From: Bodo saltans | Lineage: Eukaryota > Euglenozoa > Kinetoplastea > Eubodonida > Bodonidae | Reading direction: 5' to 3' | Assembly (NCBI GenBank): GCA_001460835.1 | Contig: CYKH01001274.1 | Coordinates: 43,984-80,859 of the forward strand | DNA length: 36,876 nucleotides | Notes under the pieces: model-generated | The model's input: the letters and a program-made list of their open reading frames with translations, nothing else | Databases searched by the model: none | What the model was told of the DNA's origin: nothing | Translations under genes and position numbers: made by a program | Shown: piece after piece, positions 1-9,800 of the stretch | How positions within the stretch are numbered: the stretch's first letter is position 1 | Layout: each line of letters opens with the position of its first letter

Positions 1-182
1 AGATGACAACAGCAATGACGACGACGGATCCGCTGTCCCATTACCCAGCTTCTTATTGAACGAAGCCAGGAGCGGCTACGAGAGGCTGAGATCGGAGATG
101 ATGGCGCAACGTCGGTTGGCCGTCGAGCAGATGATAACACCGATGACGACGACGGATCCGCTGTCCCATTACCCAGCTTCTT
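1..182 (+). repeat. Tandem duplication, two 54-base copies offset by 128 bases
   Basis: Bases 1-54 match 129-182 with three differences (positions 7, 12 and 14 of the copy). Both copies encode the same peptide, GSAVPLPSF after an Asp run, but copy 1 does so in frame 2 and copy 2 in frame 1. The offset of 128 is not a multiple of three. The left end of copy 1 may extend beyond the window. Confidence 0.85.
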
Positions 183-621
183 CTCCACTGATGCTTCCGT
201 AGCGCGAAGCGACGACATACAACTCGAGACGGATGCGACCACCTCACCGCCTCTTCGCTCTGCTGGTGAAGAGATCACATCCGACACCCTTGTTCTCCCC
301 CTTGTGGATCCACAACAGTGGACCACAGAGCAGGTCATCATGTGGATCCGTGCTGTAGGCGAGGAGGGGTGCATGGACGACAGTATGCAGCAAGCGTATG
401 AAATGATGAGGGTCGACGGCAACATGCTGCTGCAGAAGATCAACCCCAACACCATGTTCAAGAACATGCGGAAATGGCACGTGAAGCGCAAGGGACTTTT
501 GAGTAAGGGAGTGAGCGACGGAGATGCCATCGCACAACTGGCGGATGAGTTTCGTACTTCCATATCGGTGCTGCACGTACAAGAAACAATCTACCTCTGC
601 TACCCTTATGGAAGATACTGA
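1..621 (+). CDS. SAM-domain protein, 3' part only (5' truncated, frame broken near the window edge)
   Basis: The reading frame ending at the TGA at 619-621 is open from base 19. It encodes an acidic, Asp/Ser-rich linker and then a sterile alpha motif domain (about bases 313-510). Visible SAM features are the opening W followed by TEQVIMWIRAVG, the central MMRVDGNMLLQKI core, and the closing helix with FKNMRKWHVKRKGLL. SAM domains mediate protein-protein or occasionally RNA binding, and the partner cannot be told from sequence. The GTG at 304 is not a credible start because the frame and its composition continue upstream. A 54-base segment at 1-54 recurs at 129-182 in a different frame, so the protein frame changes just after base 54. 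Upstream sequence is needed to know the true gene length. The SAM assignment is firm; the rest is of unknown function. Confidence 0.7.
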
Positions 622-690
622 GGGAAGTGTGTTTGAACTTCATTGTTGTCTTGCTTCTAGCCGCTATTTCTTCTTAAAGATCGCTGGGAT

Positions 691-737
691 TCTTATTCCT
701 CGTTCTCTGTATTCTCTTTTTTTAAAAAAAATCGCAG
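691..737 (+). promoter_or_regulatory. Candidate trans-splice acceptor for CDC45
   Basis: A T/C-rich tract at about 691-723 ends in seven T, followed by an A run and the first AG at 736-737, 57 bases before the ATG at 794. This is the usual kinetoplastid arrangement for spliced-leader addition. It is inferred from pattern only. Confidence 0.45.
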
Positions 738-793
738 AAAAGGACTCTTTCTCCCCTCTAAAGGCCACACAAGGCAATAATCAACTATCAAAT

Positions 794-3142
794 ATGTCAG
801 CAGAGAGTCCTGTGGCGTCTAACACAGACCTGTGGGAGCGGATTCTTCGATACGCCCACAGTGTCAAACGTCCCGTCACCATCTGCGTCGCGTACAATGC
901 AGATGCGGCCGCTGCCTGCAACATTCTGTGCTCCCTACTCAAAAACAATCTTGTGCTCTACAACGTCCAGCCTATCCTGTTCCTGCAGGAACTGCAGGAC
1001 TCTGTGAAGAAGCTTGAAGATGATGACAATGAGGAGGAGTGCTTCCTGTTCATTGGTCTGGGGGCGTGTACACCACTCCGCCCGTTGTTCAACCCAGCAA
1101 AGCATATCGTGATTGTACTCGACAACCACCGCCCAGTGCACCTCGACAACCTCAGAGAGGAACGGGTCCTGGTGGGAGAGGAGGGGCGAGAACTTCCATG
1201 GTTGCTGCTGTGGCAATCAGCCGATATTCATCTCGAAGTGGATCGTTTCTTTACTAACGCTGCGAGGAAACAAATGAAGAAGCGCCGCAGAAAGCGCCAG
1301 AGGCAACGACAGGAAACCGACCGGCGGCGTCGTATCGAGCAAGTTGAGTCTGATGAGCCGTCCCGCCGTCATCGAAGGGCAAAGAAAACTAAGTCAGAAA
1401 AACCAAGCAAGAAAAAGCGCACCGCGAAGGATTCCAGCGAGCTGGTTGACGTGGATGCAGTCGAGGAGGAGGGGGAGGATGAAGATGATGCTTCCGTCGT
1501 CACAGTGTCGTCCTCTGATGCGGATTCCGACAGCGTCGATGAAGAAATGGACGAGGATATTGACGAGGATATTGACAACGACGATGCAGACGAAGGAGAT
1601 GAATCATTCGACGGCAGCGACGACTCCGACGACATGGACGACGATGATGACGAGCCACCCTCCGCTTCTCAGGCGGTGGAGTGGTCGGCGACGGATTCTG
1701 ACGAGGCGCTCCCCCCTGGCACCGTCGCGCTGTATTACAGCGCTCATTGCTGCGGACAAAGCGTGGCGGTGGAACTCTTGGAGCTTGCCGTAAGTCTCAG
1801 TCGCTCGAGGGACGCGTTCTTGTGGTACGCAGCAATCGGCATCTCTGATTTGTTTCTTCGCTGCGCCATCGACTACGCATCGTATCTCCTCGCTTTGACT
1901 CGTGTCCGAGATCAAGTGGTGCTACAAGCGAATGCGCGCCAACGCACCTCAGCAGCAGCCGACGGCTTCCGTGCGAAGCTGCAGCTTGCAGAAGAACCAC
2001 AGCTGTTTCTCCTGAGGCATTGGTCGTTGTGGGAGGCAATCTGGCACGCCAAGTGGCCAGCGGGACTTCTGCGCTTACACCACATGGACAGCGGCGAGGA
2101 GCACCTTCGAGAACTGTTGGCCCGCAGTGGCATCTCCATCCGTGTGGCACAGCAAAGCTGGACGGAGTCTAGTGCCCAAGTGCGAACCAAAGCAGTGGAG
2201 CTTGTCAGCATCGAGCTTGCTCGGCTCGAGGCCCTCACGCCAAAAGATGCCGCAGACTTCACCGCCGATGGCGTAAATGGTTTTATGGACGACGATCGTA
2301 TGTCCGATACAAACATGGCGTTCACCACTGGAGCAGGTGGGGTTGGTCGTCGGCCTCAGCACGTCATCCCAAGCGTGAAGCATCCTAACATTGTGCCCAC
2401 CATCACCCGCTCCTCCGGTTTCGGTTCTGGAGTGTCGGCGATGGATGCGTGTCATTTGTTTCGTGGCGTCCTCTGCTCACCGATGGCGCCCCTTACTCCG
2501 TCTGCAAGTGGTACACCCGATGTGTCCCCTGATGAACTTCGAGGCATGCTGATCGCCCACCAGCGCTCACTGTTTTGGAAAGCTACCAAGGCGTTTGATC
2601 TTGACCCCAACGACCCTCAGTTTGGAGAGGCAGTGGACGCCGCGAAGCAGCTACAGTCATCTGTCATCGTGGCAACAAGCGCATTGATGCAGCGAGGGGT
2701 GATTTTGTCGACACGAGGGTTGCACTACACACTCCTTAACGACCCAAGTCGAAGAGCAGGCACCATGGATTCGTTCTGGACCCCTCTTCGTCTGGAATAT
2801 TTAGCGGAGCATGTGGCAGTAGCCCTTACAGTGGAGCGAGGGCGGCGATGGGCGATGCGGCCTTTGGCGTTGTGTTGCGCATGGCCGGTGCGTGATGGGG
2901 CGCACGAGTTGCTTCAAATCGCGCTGGCACACTCTGGTGCTGTCAATGGACCTAACCGCACACTCCCTGCCATCGAGGCGTGGCGCCGTGTCGTGAAGGA
3001 GGTTGAGGACGATGCGGCTAATGTCCAGTCGGAGCCGCTCCTACCACTCAGTCTCAGAGTGCGTGGTCGTGATGCCGCAAGCCACGTCCTTGAGTCGTTG
3101 TACCTCCGATCCGCTGAGGGGACACGCAGGGAGCTACGCTAA
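794..3142 (+). CDS. CDC45: CDC45 replication initiation / CMG helicase subunit
   Basis: Predicted product is 782 residues. CDC45 joins MCM2-7 and GINS to form the CMG helicase at nuclear replication forks; it is an inactive relative of the DHH phosphoesterase/RecJ family. Family signatures are present in order: CVAYNADAAAACNIL (residues 31-45), the GLG turn (88-90) and IVLDNHRPVHLDNL (107-120), which matches the highly conserved DxHRPxHLxN stretch. A strongly basic block (about 158-195, a plausible nuclear localisation signal) and a very acidic Asp/Glu/Ser block (about 216-292) follow. They sit where other CDC45 proteins have a shorter acidic loop. The C-terminal half includes a conserved-looking LFWKATKAFDLDP segment. 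The ATG at 794 is chosen because it follows the splice-acceptor-like AG and begins right before the conserved core. The open frame extends further upstream, but that stretch overlaps the spacer and is not protein-like. Confidence 0.93.
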   Translation: MSAESPVASNTDLWERILRYAHSVKRPVTICVAYNADAAAACNILCSLLKNNLVLYNVQPILFLQELQDSVKKLEDDDNEEECFLFIGLGACTPLRPLFNPAKHIVIVLDNHRPVHLDNLREERVLVGEEGRELPWLLLWQSADIHLEVDRFFTNAARKQMKKRRRKRQRQRQETDRRRRIEQVESDEPSRRHRRAKKTKSEKPSKKKRTAKDSSELVDVDAVEEEGEDEDDASVVTVSSSDADSDSVDEEMDEDIDEDIDNDDADEGDESFDGSDDSDDMDDDDDEPPSASQAVEWSATDSDEALPPGTVALYYSAHCCGQSVAVELLELAVSLSRSRDAFLWYAAIGISDLFLRCAIDYASYLLALTRVRDQVVLQANARQRTSAAADGFRAKLQLAEEPQLFLLRHWSLWEAIWHAKWPAGLLRLHHMDSGEEHLRELLARSGISIRVAQQSWTESSAQVRTKAVELVSIELARLEALTPKDAADFTADGVNGFMDDDRMSDTNMAFTTGAGGVGRRPQHVIPSVKHPNIVPTITRSSGFGSGVSAMDACHLFRGVLCSPMAPLTPSASGTPDVSPDELRGMLIAHQRSLFWKATKAFDLDPNDPQFGEAVDAAKQLQSSVIVATSALMQRGVILSTRGLHYTLLNDPSRRAGTMDSFWTPLRLEYLAEHVAVALTVERGRRWAMRPLALCCAWPVRDGAHELLQIALAHSGAVNGPNRTLPAIEAWRRVVKEVEDDAANVQSEPLLPLSLRVRGRDAASHVLESLYLRSAEGTRRELR

Positions 3143-3327
3143 TACAATGCGCACACCAAAGAAGATGAACATCACACAACCACTGCTTGGCGCACATGCG
3201 CAGCCACATGGCACATACAGATATAGACACATACACACATACAGACAAGGGTGAGGGACAATCTCCACATATTTATTTCCTTTTGCGTTTCGTGCACACA
3301 CGCAATTCTTGTGCAAACTGTGCATTA

Positions 3328-3353
3328 TTTTTTTTGTCATATCAACCATCAAG
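3328..3353 (+). promoter_or_regulatory. Candidate trans-splice acceptor for the first coiled-coil gene
   Basis: A run of about ten T (3328-3335) is followed by the first AG at 3352-3353. The first ATG downstream is at 3366, which is not in the main coding frame (see the coiled-coil gene). The preceding spacer (3143-3330) is rich in CA dinucleotides, especially 3200-3246. Confidence 0.45.
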
Positions 3354-3538
3354 AAAAAGGAAACAATGTTCAGCCCTTTGCCACACGAGCCGCGGCCTAC
3401 TCGCTCGAGTCCATACATCGCGCCCCTCAACATACAATAGAAACGACCAGCAGTACAACTAATGCAACTGCCGCTGCGGAGATAGAGCAGCAGAATCGTG
3501 CCATTTCAGAGCTGCGTGTGGAGAATAGAAACCTACGA

Positions 3539-5995
3539 ATGAGACTTGTGTTTATGGACGAAATTATGGCGAAGCGAAACATCTCCTCGTCTGTGATGAA
3601 CGACTTGGTGGATGCCCGTCAAGAAATTGAACTCCTTAAAAAGCACCTCGCCGAGGCGACTAAGCAGTACGATTACCAACTGGATGAAGTGCGGCAACTC
3701 CGTGTAGAGCTGCAAAGCCTTGGCGATCGTCACGCGTCCGTGGCGGAGCAGAATAGAGGGCTCACGATCATTCCCCAACTCCAACAAGATCTACGGAGAG
3801 TGGAGCTGGAGCGTGACGACGCTGTCACGAAGCTCCTGACATTACAGCTCGATGTGAACGCGGAGAGACAGATGTTCCAGACGACCATTAGTGACCTCGA
3901 GTCGAAGTTACAACGATTGACAAGTGACACTGCTGCCACAATTGCAATGAAGGAGGATACCATCGTCGCAGAACGCCTTGCACATGAAGCACGGGTGCAT
4001 TCCCTCAACGATGCCGCCGATCAAGTGAAATCAGACCTGCGTGCTATGTTGGAGCAGCGATCTGAAGCCCTTCACTCCTCTGAACGCGAGGCCGATCGGT
4101 ACCGTGCGGAGTTGAGTAGCATGGAGGTGGACGTGACGACGTTGCGACGCACTGCTACGCAGCACCTTGATACGATCGATGAGCTTCAACGCCATCTGCA
4201 AGAGCGGGACTTGGAACTACGAAGGGGGGAGATGCGTGCACACGACGCACAGTACCAAGACGAGCGGCGCACTGCCACACTCGAAACGCAGCTGCACGAA
4301 ACTGAAAAGACGTTGGCGTCGAGCGAGGATATGTTAGTCGTGTACAAGCGTGCGTTGCAGTATGCATTGGATCTACTCCGTGGCGGAACCATCATACACA
4401 CAGGAGGGGCTGAGGCAGCTGACGGTCCCTCTTCTCCTGCACTTTCACCTCCGCGCAATGGTGGTGCTGGCGTTCCGTTCGTGTTATCACCGATCTTGGC
4501 GTCACGCTTGCCGGGTAGTAGCACCGATGCGACGAACACAACCGCAAGTAGTCCCGTGCGGCGAGAGAGTCACTTTGACGATGCAGCGTCGCCTCACGTT
4601 GTCAAGTCTAACGGCGCAGTTGTAATGGCGTCCGTGCTCAAGAACGCCATTGACGACTCGGCGAGGACAGGGCATCAGGAACAACAACGACTCGTTCAGC
4701 AAGTTCAAGGAGTCCTCCAGCGTCAACTTGCGTCCCTAGCGTCGGAGGTGGAAAGTCTTCACGTGCAGCAGCTGACGAAGTTGCGGCGGTTGAGCAATCG
4801 CATCGCCGATGCAGGTGACGTTGCAGAGCTGTGTTCCCGTCGACAAACAAAATTTCATTTACGCCTTCGAAACGAAATGAATGCGCTGGTGTCGTCCAAG
4901 GAGGTAGTTGAGGCTGAGTTGAAGAGTTGCCGGCAACATCTTCGAGCTGCTGCAGAAGACCACGAGTCGCTTCATATCGAGCTACGTCGTAACGTCAGTG
5001 AGCGGGAAGTAGAGCGCCAAGCATGGGGAGCACTTCAGGTGTTCCTGGACGAGGTGGGAGGAAACCTTCAATCGGATGTGCGTCGTGCGGCGGAGGAAAC
5101 CCGCCAGAGTGTGGTTCAGGTTCGGTTGATCAATCCTGAATTCCTAGAGGGCATCAAAGCTATCGTGCGCAAGTCCCATGCCACCGTTCAGCAAGTGCAT
5201 GACTTGGTAGACGTTGCACAACGGCAGTATCACCAGCTTGTTGTCTCGGGAGGGGCAGGCTCAACCGCCCCTTCCCCGTCGCACTACGGCCCCCTTCCGT
5301 CGCCTCTCAGCGCTCATTCTTTGCTCAACGGTCGCAGCCCCTCGATGGCAAGTAGGAGTGGAGGCGCTGCTGGCGACGCACCGAAGCCAGCTCTTACCGT
5401 GGAGAACCTCATCCAGCAACTCGTCAACGTCTGTCAACTCTTGGAGAACAACATTCAGCAAGGTAAACAGAGCGAGGAGCGCTTGACGGACTCCTTGAAG
5501 TCTTGGGAAGTAAAGTTGACGAAAGAGTGGACGGAGGTGGAGCGTCGAATTGTCTCATCGTTGGCCCCAGTACGACGAACGCACGCCAATCCGACCACTA
5601 TTCCTTCAGATTCATCCTTTATTCACTCCTCCAGTTACCGCCAACCCTCACAGCAGCAACAACAGCAGCAGCCGTTTATTGTCCATCGCAGCTCGTCGTA
5701 TCAACGGAACAGCTCGGATGACGTCAACTACGGAAGTGGCGCGTCGTTTCTGTCATCCGCGCAGCATCATGTACGATCAACAGAGCCCTCCCCCGCACCG
5801 ATGCCAGCGGCCTACACTCCCACTCCATTGGTGACGGCCCCTACCAATCAATACATAGATCCGGCAAACGCTTATCGTCTTACTTCTGCGTCCCACCAAC
5901 AGAATGTGCAGCAGCAGCAACAGAATGCCACGTCAGGCGCATATGGCGCATCGCTCCCCGGGTGGATGACTTACGCAGCGGCGCTCAGCAAGTAG
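3539..5995 (+). CDS. Large coiled-coil protein with polyglutamine tail, function unknown
   Basis: From the first in-frame ATG the product is 818 residues, but the coding frame is open and already heptad-like from about 3470, so the true N-terminus is probably further upstream. Residues up to about 270 form long coiled coils rich in Glu, Arg, Leu and Gln. A Pro/Ser/Gly-rich linker follows (about bases 4410-4560), then more coiled coil (4640-5220), another low-complexity linker and a final coiled coil near 5400-5540. The C-terminus is low-complexity with two Gln runs. No catalytic motif, membrane segment or known domain is visible. The composition suggests a cytoskeletal, basal-body or flagellar structural protein, which is inference only. 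An ATG at 3366, close to the predicted splice site, opens a short frame ending in TAG within 75 bases, so an indel near the 5' end is possible. Confidence 0.8.
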   Translation: MRLVFMDEIMAKRNISSSVMNDLVDARQEIELLKKHLAEATKQYDYQLDEVRQLRVELQSLGDRHASVAEQNRGLTIIPQLQQDLRRVELERDDAVTKLLTLQLDVNAERQMFQTTISDLESKLQRLTSDTAATIAMKEDTIVAERLAHEARVHSLNDAADQVKSDLRAMLEQRSEALHSSEREADRYRAELSSMEVDVTTLRRTATQHLDTIDELQRHLQERDLELRRGEMRAHDAQYQDERRTATLETQLHETEKTLASSEDMLVVYKRALQYALDLLRGGTIIHTGGAEAADGPSSPALSPPRNGGAGVPFVLSPILASRLPGSSTDATNTTASSPVRRESHFDDAASPHVVKSNGAVVMASVLKNAIDDSARTGHQEQQRLVQQVQGVLQRQLASLASEVESLHVQQLTKLRRLSNRIADAGDVAELCSRRQTKFHLRLRNEMNALVSSKEVVEAELKSCRQHLRAAAEDHESLHIELRRNVSEREVERQAWGALQVFLDEVGGNLQSDVRRAAEETRQSVVQVRLINPEFLEGIKAIVRKSHATVQQVHDLVDVAQRQYHQLVVSGGAGSTAPSPSHYGPLPSPLSAHSLLNGRSPSMASRSGGAAGDAPKPALTVENLIQQLVNVCQLLENNIQQGKQSEERLTDSLKSWEVKLTKEWTEVERRIVSSLAPVRRTHANPTTIPSDSSFIHSSSYRQPSQQQQQQQPFIVHRSSSYQRNSSDDVNYGSGASFLSSAQHHVRSTEPSPAPMPAAYTPTPLVTAPTNQYIDPANAYRLTSASHQQNVQQQQQNATSGAYGASLPGWMTYAAALSK
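5651..5671 (+). repeat. CAG/CAA triplet run (7 Gln)
   Basis: Seven consecutive CAG/CAA codons lie in the C-terminal low-complexity region of the coiled-coil protein. The CAA interruptions reduce slippage. Confidence 0.9.
5909..5923 (+). repeat. CAG/CAA triplet run (5 Gln)
   Basis: Five consecutive Gln codons form the second run in the same C-terminal tail. Confidence 0.85.
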
Positions 5996-6111
5996 GGATG
6001 TGGCACCACACAGCGAAGTTCAAACTGCGCAAGAGAAGGGATGCTGTACCAAAACAAACATAACCACCCGTATTTCTTTTGATCATTCATTTATGAAACA
6101 TTTAGAGTCGA

Positions 6112-6150
6112 TACCCTTTTGTTTTCCTCCATGGAACCCGTACACATCAG
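6112..6150 (+). promoter_or_regulatory. Candidate trans-splice acceptor for the small helical protein
   Basis: A T/C-rich stretch (about 6115-6130) is followed by an AG at 6149-6150, 11 bases before the ATG at 6162. If used, it would exclude the in-frame ATG at 6093 and the out-of-frame ATG at 6131, which supports the 6162 start. Confidence 0.4.
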
Positions 6151-6161
6151 TTTTTGACGAT

Positions 6162-6506
6162 ATGTCCTGCCCAGATGAACTTGCGATCCTGCAAGCCGAA
6201 CGCAGGATGCTCGACAAGAAATTATCGGAGCGCCGCATTCTCATGGAGAGGATGTGGGAAGAAAAGAGAGAAGAGGACGAGCGTATTCGTGCCGAGGAAC
6301 TCGAAGCCGTCGAGGCTGACTTGATGGGACACGAGCGCATGCTAGTTGCCCAGCAGGAATTATCGGAGGAGTTGCGTTGCATTGAGTCTGTGGAGCGGTC
6401 TCTCCTCCCTCCACCACCAGCGCTCTTGCTGAGGGACGCTGATGGACACGCTGCGAAAATGGAGAAGGTTCGAGCCCGTGAAGCCGCAAGAGGGATCGTC
6501 CGATAA
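6162..6506 (+). CDS. Small charged alpha-helical protein, unknown function
   Basis: Predicted product is 114 residues beginning MSCPDELAIL. Residues about 6-85 are almost entirely Glu/Arg/Leu/Met-rich and should form one long helix or coiled coil (for example RRILMERMWEEKREEDERI). A PPPP break and a short charged tail follow. There is no signal peptide, membrane segment or recognisable domain. The start at 6162 is preferred because the AG at 6149-6150 looks like the splice acceptor. An in-frame ATG at 6093 would add 23 residues of unlike composition. It is probably a genuine kinetoplastid hypothetical protein, given its clean frame, isolated position and good spacing from both neighbours. Confidence 0.6.
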   Translation: MSCPDELAILQAERRMLDKKLSERRILMERMWEEKREEDERIRAEELEAVEADLMGHERMLVAQQELSEELRCIESVERSLLPPPPALLLRDADGHAAKMEKVRAREAARGIVR

Positions 6507-6860
6507 ACAAACTGGAATAGCCGACGCGGTGGAAATAGTGGTGTGCTTCTTCTCATCGCCCTGCGCTTCACACACTTTAACCCACATGCCACACACACGG
6601 CGTCGCCACCATTCAACAACCTGACACACACCCATGACACACTTACACCTTTTTTGAAGTTTTCACTCTTTGTGTACCAACCCCCCAGTAACACACAAAC
6701 TCCTTGTAGAGGAAAGTTTTTTCACGCTGTTTCATATCGTCACTGCAAAGTTTCTACGCATTGTTTGTTATTCGCGGCGTAAAAATCAGGCACATGAGAA
6801 AGTAGAGCACTTGGAAACCAAAAAAAATAAATCAACGCCAAAGACACACGTTTCCTTCTT
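6507..6860 (+). other. Spacer with trans-splicing/polyadenylation signals
   Basis: Non-coding, with CA-rich stretches (6560-6640) and T/C-rich tracts. AG sites that could act as splice acceptors for the CCCH gene include 6687-6688, just after a C run, and 6748-6749, after a T/C-rich tract. No RNA gene or repeat element was seen. Confidence 0.5.
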
Positions 6861-9800
6861 ATGCATTCATTTGGAAAACATCCGTCGGGCTCCCCCTCGC
6901 CAGCCCCCGCGCCGCCATCTGTCGCTAGCAGCGGCGCTTCCACCGCTCAGTCTCTACTGTTTCGGAAAGTGGTTGCGTCGAAGCGAGGCGAGTTGTGCAT
7001 GCACTTTGTATCCCCTAGTGGTTGTGCGCTAGGCCCGTTATGCCCGTACCGCCACGCTGGTGCTCAGCGAACAGCTACAGCAGCCACCTTTTTGGATGGC
7101 GACCACTCCTCTTCGCAATCAGAAATTTTATCGGAGATGAAGAGCCGAGAGGATACAGAGGAGGGCGTTGACATCACAACCACCGTCGCTGCACTGCATC
7201 CTTCGTCGTTGTTGTCGTCCTCGTCGAAACGCTTTTCAGCTCCTCCTCAGGTGCCTTCTGTGCAGCCGCTTCACATGACCATCTCTCCATTGTACTCGCA
7301 GCCGCTGTGTGCACATGCTCGTGGCCTGGTGCTATGGTTCTTCGCGGAGCTGCCTGCGGTGACCAACAGTGCCAAGCCCCCGCGCTGGACCGCATTCGAC
7401 AGTGAGTGGACGTCATTTCTAGAGCAAGCGTATCTTAAGATGCTAAAGGAACATCAGTATCACCGAAACATGCCCGCCACAGAATTCAAAGAGTATACCA
7501 TTGAGTTCGCACGGCTTTACATGTGCCGCACCAGCGATAAAGGATCCAGGCGGCCCATTCAGCGAGCACTGATCACCGCATCGCCTACGTGGGTACTAGA
7601 GGAGCTGGACGCGCCACGACAACCGAAGCATCATCACGCAGAGGATGAGTCTCACGGCGACGGACCTGTGTCAGAGGTGATTGACCCGGTCGCCAGCAGC
7701 TGCTTGGAGTACCACTACGTACACGGTGGTAAGGACCTGCTGACCATCGACGTCAACCGCTGGAAGCTTAGGATCAATCTGCTAACGATGGTGGGGCGTG
7801 AGGTGCGGGAGAAAAGGCGATCCATGTTCCAAGGGATCGGTGATCTGAAGGATCGGTTCCGCACAGCAGCGTCGGTGGTGGTGAATAGCGGCCGCTTTGG
7901 TGGCCGCCCGATATCCCCTGATGAGATTGTGAGTCCCACGACGCCAAGCCAGCGGTCGGCGTTCACGGGGAGCGGGAGCGGTAGCATCATTGGTGGGGGC
8001 ATGTCGCGGAATATTATTCACCGGCCAAGCGTGACTGGACCCCGGCCTCCGACGAACCGCAGTGGTAGTACCGCAGCGACAACACCAGCAGCGAAAAATC
8101 GCTCAACGTCTCTAGTTGGCGACGTTCCCGCCAAACGATTTCAGCTTCGGCGCCTACCGATTACTGTGCGCCACGGCTGCCCACCCTCAGATCCATTCGA
8201 CACCTCAGCGCTGCAGGTGCGGTTGACTGTGGTGGCCAAAGGGACCAACAAGCCGATTCAAACTGTCATTGGTCCACGCCCTGTACGAGGCGATGAAGGC
8301 GATCATCGCTTCGTCTTTCCTGTTGCCCTCGATCTCAATGAACTGACCGCTGCAACGCTGCCTGATGTAGCATGCGATGCTCTAGGTCAATGTCACTGGG
8401 AAAGCGGGCACCATTTGTGGACGCATGCACACCGTTGCCCAGCAGGGAGGTCATCGAACTGCTTTCTGTGCAGCTGGACGTCGTCGTCCGTGTCGCAGCA
8501 TGCCGTCAAGTCCGGTCGGAGCCCGTCGACGCAATCGTCTGGGCACCACGTCGTGGAAGGCCATAGGGATGGGTCACACTCTCCCTACCCACAGCCGTCT
8601 GCCTCAACGCGTGGGGAGCTGCATGTCACGCTAGATGCACTTGCAGAGCGGAGCGAAGTGCACAGACAGCTGATGTCGCATGAAGGCGCTCCTATCGGCT
8701 CCGCATTCGACGCCGCACGTAGTGCTGCAGTGTCGGGAGTGCAAGCTGCAACTGGGCCTTGGAGGCGGCATCAGGCAGTCAGCCGCTGGTTTCGTTCTGA
8801 GTGGGACGGTGGGAGAACATTGTCTGTCTCCACCGGCCCTGCAACGAATTTACTAAGCTCCGGGCTCCTTTCCGTCTCCGCGCAGATGGGCGGGGTCGCC
8901 ACACCACACAGCGTCGCCGCCGCCTCCGTGAAATCCCCCACATCAATCGAGCTTCATCACGTCAAGACAGGCGCCACCAGTCATGAGGTCTTACAACTCC
9001 TTTCACTGATGCAGCGCAATGCACACCCAGGTGGCGTTGTGCCCACTGTCGCAAGCAGACGGAGAAGTATTGGGGGTGCCTCGCTGTTGGCTGACGGTGG
9101 AGATGGTTGGACGACGCATCCGACATCCATGGGGCAAAGTTTGACGTCAAGTGCGTTTGGCACTCCTGCCCCTGTGTCGCCGATGATGCGTGCATCGCCC
9201 AACGAAGAAACAGTTGACGGCGTGCCCTCACCAAACTTGTTCCGCCAAAGCGTCCAGCAGCTTGAGAAACAGCATGCACTTGCAGTGGAGCAATGCTACG
9301 CGGCACGCTCTATCCGTCATATCCTCGTGAAGCAAACGTCAGAGGGAGATCGCGACGGTCCTGCCGCCTCACACACAGCAGTGGATGCATCATCAGAAGG
9401 CAGTGGGTCCAATGCAGACGAAACTGACCTCACAGTTGCCCTCCATGGCCTGCAGATACAACGGGTTCAGCATCATGCGTTTTACAGCAGGTATCTGCGA
9501 TCTCGCACAGAGATGTTTACGGAATGGCATGATTCCGACGCAGAATCGGCGGAAAGTTCCCGCGAGGAGGCCCTCTTCCGCTACATCCCTAGATCATGGC
9601 TTAGGAGCATTTTGTACCAAGAAGAAGATCAGCGAGGCTCCCCACCGGAGGGGGTCGACGATACCGGCAGCGACGATATGCTACGATCATGGAACCAGCA
9701 ACGGATGCATTTCTACCGGGACTTGGAGGCGGCGGGCGCAGAGCAGCGTGTGCCTGGCGTGCCGTACCTGCTTCTCGTAGTGGTGGCATTCCCGGGAGCT

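Noticed and set aside
304-621. A complete 105-residue SAM protein starting at GTG 304
   Set aside because: The frame is open to base 19 with coding-like composition and kinetoplastids rarely use GTG starts, so this is an internal part of a longer gene.
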